A stretch of DNA of 37,116 nucleotides from contig JAGRGB010000210.1 in assembly GCA_020445745.1 (NCBI GenBank), positions 1 to 37,116 of the forward strand. The letters run 5' to 3'. Origin of the DNA: Rhodocyclaceae bacterium (GTDB taxonomy: Bacteria; Pseudomonadota; Gammaproteobacteria; Burkholderiales; Rhodocyclaceae). The notes below the pieces were generated by a model. That model searched no databases. It worked only from the letters and a program-made list of their open reading frames with translations, and was not told where the DNA came from. The position numbers and the translations under genes are program-made. Shown here piece by piece: positions 30,961 to 37,116 of this stretch (position 1 is its first letter; every line of letters begins with the position of its first letter).

Positions 30961-32415
30961 ATGGGAATTCGCGAAACCTTCCGCCGCTGGCTCGGCCGGC
31001 CCGATCCCGAGCCCGAGCAGGACGCCGCGCTGCGCGAGGCCGCCGGCGTCACCATCGACGACGACGAAGACCAGTGGCGGCGTCTGTCGGGCGACGCCGA
31101 ACGCGACCTCTCGCCGCTCTCCCAGGCCCGCATGCGCGACACCGCGCTCTACCTGTGGGATGCCAATCTGCTCGCCAACCGCATCGTCGAGCTGCCGCTC
31201 GCCTACATCCTCGCCGAGGGCGTCGGCCTGGTCGCCGCGGACGAGTCGATGCAGCCGCACCTCGACCGCTTCTGGGCCGACCCGATCAACCAGATGGACT
31301 TGAAGCTGCCCAAGAAGCTGCGCGAGCTGTCGATCTACGGCGAGCAGTGCTGGCCCACCTTCGTGAATGAGCACGACGGCCATGTCCGCCTCGGCTACCT
31401 CGACCCGGCGCTGATCAGTACGGTGGTCACCGACCCGGATAACCCCGAGCAGCCGATCGGCATCGTCACCACCAAGGATCGCAAGGGCACCGCCCGCCGC
31501 TACCGGGTCATCGTGAACGGCCCGGAGTCGGTGTTCACCGAGCGCACCCGGCAGATCCGCCAGACCTTCACCGACGGCGAGGCCTTCTTCTTCACCGTCA
31601 ACGATCTTTCGAACGGCAAAAGGGGCCGCTCGGACCTGCGCGCCCCGGCCGACTGGGTCGATGCCTACGACCAGTTCCTGTTCGGCGAGATCGAGCGCTA
31701 CAACTTCCTGCGCGCCTTCATGTGGGACGTCACGCTGCAGGGTGTGAACCAGGAGGAAGTCGAAGCCCGCGCCAAGCAGATCCGCCCGCCCAGCCCCGGC
31801 AGCATCCGCGTGCATAACGAATCTGAGACCTGGGAAGCCGTCACCCCGGACGTCAAGGCCGGCGACACCTCGGAGGGGGCGCGCCTGTTCCGCAACCACG
31901 TGCTCGGCGGCGCGACGATCCCCGAGCACTGGTTCGGCGGCGGTGGCGACGTCAATCGCGCCACCGGCGATTCGATGGGCGAGCCCACCTTCAAGGTCTT
32001 CAGCATGCGCCAGCGGGTGGTCAAGCACATCCTCGAATGCCTCGGCATCTTCCAGCTGCGCCAGGCCGTCATGGCCAGCGAACAGGGAGAGCCCGACTGG
32101 GACGATCCGCGCCTCGGCATCGAGGCCGTGTTCCCGGAAATGACCGCCCGCGACACCACCAAGTACGCCGCCGCCCTCGGCCAGATCGTGGTCGGCTGCG
32201 CCGCCGCGCTCGACAACGGGCTGATGACCGACGACACCGCGGTGCAGTTGATCGCGTCCGTGGCCGGCCGGTTGGGGGTCGAGATCGACGCGGCCGAGGA
32301 ACTCGCCGCTGCACGGGCCGCGCGCCAGAAGAGCCGCGAGGACGACGCCTTCACCGGGCCGGACATCGACCCGGTCACCGACCCGCAGCCCGGCCACGAT
32401 GACGACGCCGGGTAA
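30961..32415 (+). CDS. Portal protein
   Basis: A 484-residue portal protein of the BcepMu/Mu-like type: MGIRETFRRWLGR at the N-terminus, LWDANLLANRIVELPLAYIL (about 75-95), an alpha/beta wing, and the stem/crown region (GATIPEHWFGGGGDVNRATG, about 320-340). A dodecameric portal forms the DNA channel at one vertex of the head. The ATG at 30961 has a GAGGAAA site. The 86-base gap upstream contains AAATCGGTTT, which resembles the late dyad. It overlaps the MuF gene by 17 bases. Confidence 0.85.
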   Translation: MGIRETFRRWLGRPDPEPEQDAALREAAGVTIDDDEDQWRRLSGDAERDLSPLSQARMRDTALYLWDANLLANRIVELPLAYILAEGVGLVAADESMQPHLDRFWADPINQMDLKLPKKLRELSIYGEQCWPTFVNEHDGHVRLGYLDPALISTVVTDPDNPEQPIGIVTTKDRKGTARRYRVIVNGPESVFTERTRQIRQTFTDGEAFFFTVNDLSNGKRGRSDLRAPADWVDAYDQFLFGEIERYNFLRAFMWDVTLQGVNQEEVEARAKQIRPPSPGSIRVHNESETWEAVTPDVKAGDTSEGARLFRNHVLGGATIPEHWFGGGGDVNRATGDSMGEPTFKVFSMRQRVVKHILECLGIFQLRQAVMASEQGEPDWDDPRLGIEAVFPEMTARDTTKYAAALGQIVVGCAAALDNGLMTDDTAVQLIASVAGRLGVEIDAAEELAAARAARQKSREDDAFTGPDIDPVTDPQPGHDDDAG

Positions 32416-34048
32416 GGCCACCCGCGACGGCATCCGTGGCCGCACGCGCCTGATCGACGACACCGAGGCCGAGATCCGCCGCCTGCTCGAGGACGCCGCG
32501 CGGACCATTCAGGCGACCATCGCCGCCCAGCCCTCCGACTACCAGCGCTGGGTGCTGCCACCGCTGCTCGCCGAGATCCGCCGCACGCTGGACGCCACCG
32601 GCGCCGAAGCCGCGGCCGCCGCCGACACCGGCCAGGTCGAGGCCTGGCGCCAGGGTTCCCACCTGATCGACGACGTCGTCACCGCCACGCTGCCCCAGGC
32701 CGGGAGCGTGAGCTTCGCCGCCGTGCTGCCGACGCTGGACAACGCCCAACTGCGCGCCATGCGCGGCTTCCTGACCGAAAAGATCAAGGGCGCGACGCTC
32801 GATGCAACGGACAAGATCAACACCCAGCTCGGCCTCACCATGATCGGCAGCCAGACGCCCTTCGAGGCCGTGCAGGCCGTCACCGCGATCCTCGGCGAAA
32901 AGACCACCCGCCGCGCCACCACCATCGTGCGCACCGAGCTGGCCCGCGCCCACTCGGCCGCCGGCGCCGAACGCATGCAACAGTGGGCGGCCGAGCTGCC
33001 GGGCCTGCAGAAGCGCTGGCTGGCCAGCGGCAAGCGCCAACCCAGGCTGCACCACCACGTCATCCACGGTCAGCAGCAACCGGTCGCCGAGCCCTTCCTG
33101 CTCGCCGGCGGCAGCATCCGCATGATGCATCCCCACGACCCCAAGGCCCCGGCCGCCGAGACCATCAACTGCGGCTGCCTGGCGGTGCCGGTGCCGCCCG
33201 AAGGCGAGGACTACGGATTCCAGCGCACCGCGCCGGACTCGCTGCGCGACCGGGAGGCCGAGGAGGCCCGTGCCGCCGGTGCGAAAGTGCAGGCCGCCTC
33301 CGCTAAGCTACCGGGCATGTTCCCCGCCAAGCCCGAACGCGCCCCGTGGCATGCCGACTTTCCGGCCGTGGCGATCCACGCGGATCAGAGTGCGGTGAAG
33401 CAGCACGCCCGCTACCAGGCCGCCAAGGGCGGTGACGTGGGAGCCGCCTTCGACCTGGTGATGGATGCCCTTTCGCCCGCCGCAATCGACGCATTGCGCG
33501 AGGCGATCGGCGACGCGCCGGTGATCGTCGCCGGCGTTCAGGCCATCGAAGGCGCCAGCACCAATGTCATCCCCGAGGTGATGGCCCGCGTGCTGGCCAG
33601 CACCCTCGAACGCGCGATCGACGACGACCTGGTGCAGACCAACCGCGTCGGCCACACCGGTGCCAGCGGCTGGCACCGCCTCGCCCATCCGGCCCTGTTC
33701 GACGGCATCGTCCAGGCCGGCGCCCGCTACCTGCTGGTGGACGACTTCGTCGGCCAGGGCGGCACCTTCGCCAACCTGCGCGGTCATATCGAGCGGGCAG
33801 GCGGCACGGTAGTGGCCGCCACCGCATTGACCGGCCGGGGCGATTCGGCCATATTGGCCTTGACACCCGAGACCCTGACCAAGCTCAGGAACAAGCATGG
33901 CGAAGACCTCGAAAAGTGGTGGCAGCAAGAATTTGGCTACGGCTTCGACGCCCTCACCGAGTCGGAAGCCCGCTACCTCCTTCGCGCCGAGGATGCTGAC
34001 CGCGTCCGAGATCGCCTCGCTGCGGCGGCAGAAGCGGGAGATTCATGA
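32399..34048 (+). CDS. MuF head-morphogenesis protein fused to a phosphoribosyltransferase domain
   Basis: A 549-residue two-part protein. Residues 1-265 are a minor head protein of the Mu gpF type, ending with the typical INCGC motif (256-260) and PVPPEGE. After a disordered, Ala-rich linker with a Pro-rich end (about 280-315) comes a type I phosphoribosyltransferase domain (about 370-535). Its PRPP-binding loop is LLVDDFVGQGGT (445-456), its other conserved parts are STNVIPEVMARVLA, TNRVGHTGASGWHRLAHP and TESEARYLLRAEDADRVR. The Asp pair and Gly-Gly-Thr are intact. Some MuF proteins carry toxin domains at the C-terminus, so injection into the cell with DNA is a plausible but unproven role. 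Normal MuF proteins stop soon after the Cys motif. Confidence 0.85.
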   Translation: MTTPGKATRDGIRGRTRLIDDTEAEIRRLLEDAARTIQATIAAQPSDYQRWVLPPLLAEIRRTLDATGAEAAAAADTGQVEAWRQGSHLIDDVVTATLPQAGSVSFAAVLPTLDNAQLRAMRGFLTEKIKGATLDATDKINTQLGLTMIGSQTPFEAVQAVTAILGEKTTRRATTIVRTELARAHSAAGAERMQQWAAELPGLQKRWLASGKRQPRLHHHVIHGQQQPVAEPFLLAGGSIRMMHPHDPKAPAAETINCGCLAVPVPPEGEDYGFQRTAPDSLRDREAEEARAAGAKVQAASAKLPGMFPAKPERAPWHADFPAVAIHADQSAVKQHARYQAAKGGDVGAAFDLVMDALSPAAIDALREAIGDAPVIVAGVQAIEGASTNVIPEVMARVLASTLERAIDDDLVQTNRVGHTGASGWHRLAHPALFDGIVQAGARYLLVDDFVGQGGTFANLRGHIERAGGTVVAATALTGRGDSAILALTPETLTKLRNKHGEDLEKWWQQEFGYGFDALTESEARYLLRAEDADRVRDRLAAAAEAGDS

Positions 34049-34151
34049 GTATGTGGACGCGCTCATGGCCGTTAGGACGAACGCTGTCGAGAAGGCGAAG
34101 AGTGAGCACCGGGATCCCATATTGCGGCCCAAGTCAAAGGACGCTGCCTAG
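33993..34151 (+). CDS. Small partner protein of the PRTase domain (52 aa)
   Basis: A 52-residue basic helical protein, MLTASEIASLRRQKREIHEY at the start, reading in another frame from inside the MuF-PRTase gene (56-base overlap). I recall similar short 'MLTxxEIxxLRR' proteins following the same PRTase domain elsewhere, which makes it a likely functional partner, perhaps an inhibitor. A longer reading from 33897 has a better ribosome binding site, but its extra part is low-complexity overlap with conserved PRTase sequence. A terminator follows 23 bases later. Confidence 0.6.
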   Translation: MLTASEIASLRRQKREIHEYVDALMAVRTNAVEKAKSEHRDPILRPKSKDAA

Positions 34152-34174
34152 CTAGCATCCGTGCCTGAACGCCC

Positions 34175-34198
34175 AAGCCGCCCCCGAGGCGGCTTTTT
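34175..34198 (+). terminator. Intrinsic terminator ending the first late unit
   Basis: AAGCCGCC pairs perfectly with GGCGGCTT around CCCGA, with five T residues at 34194-34198. It separates the packaging/MuF genes from the capsid genes, and a new dyad element follows within 17 bases. Confidence 0.9.
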
Positions 34199-34214
34199 CA
34201 CGCCCGCCGCTTTT

Positions 34215-34231
34215 GTAAACCGGTTTAGTCG
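34215..34231 (+). repeat. Late dyad element, copy 2
   Basis: The 17 bases are identical to 25874-25890, including the perfect dyad TAAACCGGTTTA, and the same C-rich and CGCGCGT sequence follows. It lies just after a terminator and 67 bases before the next gene, as expected of a promoter element. Confidence 0.75.
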
Positions 34232-34298
34232 GCCCCCCTCGCGCGTCGCCGGACCATCGCCTCCGCACTGCATCCCAACGCAACCGGAGATTCGAGCG

Positions 34299-34508
34299 AT
34301 GGAAAACCCGATGGATCTGGCGCCCGCCGAGGCCGCCAAGCTGGTCAAGCGCCAGGTGCCCGAGGTCGGCAAGGATGGCAAGACCACCGGCAAGTTGGTC
34401 GACGCCTCGGTCAAGGCCGACGAAGTCTTCGCCAGCCGCGTGCGCGATGACAAGCTGACCGTCGTCACCACCGCCGGCGAGAAGCTCACCGGCACGCTCG
34501 CCAAGTAA
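34299..34508 (+). CDS. Small phage head-region protein (69 aa)
   Basis: It begins MENPMDLAPAEAAKLVKRQV, with GGAGA eight bases before the ATG. The C-terminal half (VTTAGEKLTGTLAK) looks like a small beta domain. Proteins like this occur before the protease-capsid gene in phages of this type. Function unknown; it ends three bases before the next start. Confidence 0.65.
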   Translation: MENPMDLAPAEAAKLVKRQVPEVGKDGKTTGKLVDASVKADEVFASRVRDDKLTVVTTAGEKLTGTLAK

Positions 34509-34511
34509 GCC

Positions 34512-36770
34512 GTGCTGCCGAAGATCCCGCCCGAAGGCCTCTCCGGCGACGCGCTGCGCGAGGCCCGGGCCGCAGACTTCCGCCAGGTCATCACGCTGGT
34601 GATGACCGCGCTCGCCGAACAGCGCGCCATCGACGCCTTTCCCGAGGCCTTCTACGCCGACCGCGTGGTGATCCACAAGGCCGGCCGTTACTACGCCGTG
34701 CCCTACACGGTCGGCGACGACAACACGGTGAGCTTCGGCGAAGAAGTCGAGGTGGTCGGCGATCACAAGCCGGTCGCATTGCGCGAGGCCGCGCTGCTCG
34801 AAGCCGTCGGCGAGGCCGACGCCGGCCGCTGGCTGATCCGCGTGATCCGCGCCGGGCGCTCCGGCAACGGCAACTACTACCCGGACGCGGTGTTGCGCGA
34901 GGCGGTGCCGCTGGTGAACGGCACCCGGGTCTTCGTCAAGGGCGACGCCGAGCACCTGAAGGGCGGCGGCAAGGACGTGCGCAACCTGATCGGCGGTCTG
35001 TCGAACGCCCGCTTCGTCGAAGGCGCCAGCGCGGACACCGGCGAGATCCAGGCCGAACTCACCCTGATCCGCCCCGACGGCGACACCGCGGTGCAGTTGC
35101 GCGAAGCCTATGCCCGAGGCCTGTCGAATCTGCTCGGCTTCTCGATCGACTGCTCCGGTACCACCAAGACCGAGCTGCGCGAGGGCCGCAAGGTCCGCGT
35201 TGCCAAGCACATCCGAAAAGTCAGTTCCGTGGATCTGATCGTCGAGCCGGGGGCCGGCGGCGAGTTGATCCGTTTTCTCGAAGCCCAAGCCCCCGACCAC
35301 GATCCCCAGGAGGATGCCGACGTGGCACTGCGTGAACGCCTGATCGAGGCCATCAAGGCCAAGCGGCCGGACTATACCGGCAACAATGTCTCCGACGAAC
35401 AGCTCGAGGCCGCCTACCGGGAGGCCGTCGCGCCGCCGCCGGCCCAGCCGCAGCACGACGACGACTCCGCCACCGCGGTGCGCCTCGTCGAGTGCCGCCT
35501 GATCGCCCGCGAGCAGATCGCCGCCGCCAAGCTGCCCCAGCCCGCCAAGGACAAGCTGTTGGCCCGCTTTGCCGAGGCGAAAGAGATTTTCGAACGGGCA
35601 GACGTCGACCGTGCCATCGAAGACGAGCGCGCCTACCTGGCCCGCTTCACCGAGGCCGGCAAGCCGGTCATCCCATTCGACGAGGCACCGACCGTCGAGG
35701 ACCGCAGCGCAAAGATCGCCGGCATGCTCGACGCGTTCTTCGACCCGGCGCACAAGGAGCACCGCGCGGTCGGCAGCTTCCGCGAGTGCTATGTCGAGAT
35801 CACCGGCGACCGCTACATCAGCGGCCGCCTGCGCGATTGCGACCAGGGCCGCCTGGCCGAGAGCCTCGGCGTGTTCCGCGAGGCGCTCACCAGCGCGAGC
35901 TGGGCCGACGCCCTGGGCGATTCCATCACCCGCCGCATGCAGCAGGTGTACCAGGGCGAGACCGACCTGCAGAGCTGGCGCCGCATCGCCCGCGTCACCC
36001 GCGCCAACGACTTCCGCGCCCAGGAACGCTTCCGCATCGGCGGCTACGGCAACCTGCCGGCAGTGGCCGAGGGCGGCCCCTACACCGCGCTGGCGAGCCC
36101 GGGCGACGACAAGGCCACCTACGCGGTATCCAAGCGCGGCGGCACCGAGACCGTGACGATCGAGATGATCGCCAACGACGACGTCGGCGCAATCCGCCAG
36201 ATCCCGGTCGAGCTGGCGCTCGCCGCAGGGCACACCCTGTACGAGTTCGCCTTCGACTTCTTCCGCACCAACCCGACGATCTGGGATGGCGTGGCGCTCT
36301 ATCACGCCAGCCACGCCAACCTGTTCACCGCGGCGCTGGACGCCGCCGCGATCTCGGCCCACCGCCTGGCGATGAGCCAGCAGGTGCGCGCCGGCAGCGG
36401 CAAGCGCATGGGCCTGCAACCCAAGGTCTGGCTGGGACCGTCCGAGTTGCAGGAGACCGCCTACAACCTGTTCGTGCGCGCCACCAACAACGACAAGACC
36501 TTCGTCCAGGCCCTCGACTACGACCTGATCGTGGTGCCGTACTGGACCGACGCCAACGACTGGTGCCTGGTCGCCGACCCGATGCGCCTCGCGGCACTGG
36601 AGATCGCATTCCTGAACGGCCAGGAAGAGCCCGAGCTGTTCGTCCAGGACATGCCGAACGTGGGATCGATCTTCAGCAACGACCAGATCACCTACAAGAT
36701 CCGCCACATCTACGGCGGCGTTGTGCCGGTCGATGGTGAGAAGGCCACCACCAAGGCCGTGGTCCTCTAA
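34512..36770 (+). CDS. Prohead protease fused to major capsid protein
   Basis: A 752-residue polyprotein. About residues 100-265 resemble the Mu-type prohead protease (SGNGNYYPDAVLREAVPLVNG, then GDAEHLKGGGKDVRNLIGGL and VSSVDLIVEPGAGGEL). A charged, helical middle (about 275-410) looks like a scaffold. The last 330 residues are a gpT-type major capsid protein (RRIARVTRANDFRAQERFRI, ASHANLFTAALDAAAISAHR, VPYWTDANDWCLVADP). In Mu the protease/scaffold and capsid are separate genes. Here one chain would process itself after assembly. The GTG at 34512 has only a weak ribosome binding site; coupling to the previous gene is likely. It carries no frameshift. Confidence 0.88.
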   Translation: MLPKIPPEGLSGDALREARAADFRQVITLVMTALAEQRAIDAFPEAFYADRVVIHKAGRYYAVPYTVGDDNTVSFGEEVEVVGDHKPVALREAALLEAVGEADAGRWLIRVIRAGRSGNGNYYPDAVLREAVPLVNGTRVFVKGDAEHLKGGGKDVRNLIGGLSNARFVEGASADTGEIQAELTLIRPDGDTAVQLREAYARGLSNLLGFSIDCSGTTKTELREGRKVRVAKHIRKVSSVDLIVEPGAGGELIRFLEAQAPDHDPQEDADVALRERLIEAIKAKRPDYTGNNVSDEQLEAAYREAVAPPPAQPQHDDDSATAVRLVECRLIAREQIAAAKLPQPAKDKLLARFAEAKEIFERADVDRAIEDERAYLARFTEAGKPVIPFDEAPTVEDRSAKIAGMLDAFFDPAHKEHRAVGSFRECYVEITGDRYISGRLRDCDQGRLAESLGVFREALTSASWADALGDSITRRMQQVYQGETDLQSWRRIARVTRANDFRAQERFRIGGYGNLPAVAEGGPYTALASPGDDKATYAVSKRGGTETVTIEMIANDDVGAIRQIPVELALAAGHTLYEFAFDFFRTNPTIWDGVALYHASHANLFTAALDAAAISAHRLAMSQQVRAGSGKRMGLQPKVWLGPSELQETAYNLFVRATNNDKTFVQALDYDLIVVPYWTDANDWCLVADPMRLAALEIAFLNGQEEPELFVQDMPNVGSIFSNDQITYKIRHIYGGVVPVDGEKATTKAVVL

Positions 36771-36797
36771 GGAATTCCACCCGAGAGGGGCGTTGAT

Positions 36798-36826
36798 GGC
36801 GGGGGTTTGGCAGCCAGCCCCCGGCC
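36798..36826 (+). other. Hairpin in the 151-base gap after the capsid gene
   Basis: GGCGGGGG pairs with CCCCC-GCC (one bulged G) around a 12-base loop, 27 bases after the capsid stop. No T run follows, so it could weaken rather than end transcription. The rest of the gap (36771-36921) is GC-rich with no convincing gene. Confidence 0.35.
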
Positions 36827-36921
36827 GGAGCCCCGTGACTGCCTATGCCGGGGAACCTTGCGGGGGGATAGCCGGCGAGACGGATTTGGTAACCCGCCCA
36901 GACCCTTCACCGGAGCCATCC

Positions 36922-37116
36922 ATGAAACACCTCAAGGCATTCGTCGCTGGCCTCGCCCTCGCCCTCGCGGCCGTGGCCTTCATCTCGCTGCCGGCCACCG
37001 CCGGCCCGCTGTCCGACTTCGCCGAAAACGCGCTGATCGACGCGCTGCTGCGCGGCCAGACCCTCACCGCCCCGGCGACGATGCACTGGGGCTTCACCAC
37101 CGACGCGTGCACCGAC
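36922..37116 (+). CDS. Phage structural protein with signal peptide, N-terminal part
   Basis: The gene runs off the right edge; 65 residues are present. The segment GPLSDFAENALIDALLRGQT followed by LTAPATMHWGFTTDACTD matches the start of a phage head/tail structural family (Gp80-like) in which the pattern LSDxxENxLxDxLxRGTxxTAPAT is usual. But it is preceded by MKHLKAFVAGLALALAAVAF ISLPATA, a textbook Sec signal peptide with an AxA-type cleavage site. This is unexpected for a virion protein. The site GGAGCC lies eight bases before the ATG. Confidence 0.7.
   Translation, partial: MKHLKAFVAGLALALAAVAFISLPATAGPLSDFAENALIDALLRGQTLTAPATMHWGFTTDACTD

Larger units (their letters stand above)
10500..37116. 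mobile_element. Mu-like (BcepMu-type) transposable prophage, left three quarters
   Basis: Diagnostic genes are a DDE transposase (18140-19900) next to an AAA+ ATPase (16762-18015), GemA, a Mor-type activator, DUF3102, a gp16-type Cro-like protein, Mu-type terminase, portal, MuF and a protease-capsid fusion. The early half reads left and the late half right, as in BcepMu, unlike Mu itself where both read the same way. The left boundary is uncertain; I place it in the low-complexity region after 10,465, before or around the A-tract repeats at 10,510-10,615. Tail genes and the right end are outside the window, so no flanking target duplication can be checked. Confidence 0.85.

Noticed and set aside
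33897-33992. A longer version of the small PRTase partner starting at 33897
   Set aside because: The extra 32 residues are Ser/Pro/Thr-rich and overlap the conserved end of the PRTase in another frame; I kept the start at 33993, although the upstream start has the better ribosome binding site.
10466-37116. CRISPR array or toxin-antitoxin pair of a known kind
   Set aside because: No regularly spaced repeats were seen, and no classic RelE/HigB/VapC-type pair could be recognised in the small genes.

Overview
The window is GC-rich DNA, roughly two-thirds G+C by eye, from a proteobacterium. Gene content (fused isobutyryl-CoA mutase, NnrU, YihY/BrkB, a small c-type cytochrome) suits a respiratory gamma- or betaproteobacterium, but the sequence does not fix the genus. 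It splits into an ordinary chromosomal flank (about 1-10,470) and the left three quarters of a transposable prophage (about 10,500 to the window end), whose right end lies outside.

Chromosomal flank: the 3' end of an IcmF-type mutase with a strong terminator; an aminoglycoside-phosphotransferase-like/P-loop kinase fusion; a secreted monoheme cytochrome; a multi-pass membrane protein; a gamma-glutamyltransferase; a YihY/BrkB membrane protein; a membrane protein with a degenerate J-like domain; NnrU; and a DUF21/CBS (CNNM/CorC-like) transporter-type protein.

Prophage: the layout is that of BcepMu-like Mu relatives, with a leftward early half and a rightward late half diverging from a regulatory centre. 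The early half (21,629 down to 11,219, minus strand) runs: regulator, winged-helix protein, DUF3102 protein, DDE transposase (MuA-like, D-x89-D-x35-E), AAA+ target-selection ATPase (MuB-like), a chain of small overlapping genes, a Gam-like nuclease inhibitor, HU, GemA, a Mor-type activator and an adenine methyltransferase. At the extreme left, facing the other way and visibly poorer in GC, sits a lone TIR-like (ThsB/MTH538-type) gene. The centre (about 21.6-23.2 kb) holds a CI-like HTH protein, a BcepMu gp16-type Cro-like protein, and an XRE repressor reading away from them across an 18-bp perfect palindrome that fills the spacer of a near-consensus promoter. An accessory block follows (23.2-25.8 kb): two membrane proteins, a stand-alone HsdR-N-like nuclease-fold protein and two small proteins.

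The late half (25.9 kb onward, plus strand) carries lysis (amidase with an EF-hand-like loop, 3-TM holin), small Mu-like proteins including tandem paralogues, small and large terminase, portal, a MuF head-morphogenesis protein fused to a phosphoribosyltransferase domain with a small downstream partner, a terminator, and a second late unit with a protease-major capsid fusion and the start of a structural protein that carries an unexpected signal peptide. An identical 17-bp dyad element precedes both late units and is a good candidate for a phage-specific late-promoter element, possibly read by the Mor-type activator.

Best candidates for new biology: the MuF-PRTase/small-protein pair, the accessory block with the HsdR-N-like protein, the end-located TIR gene, the paired late dyads, and the hairpin-rich leader between the transposase and ATPase genes.
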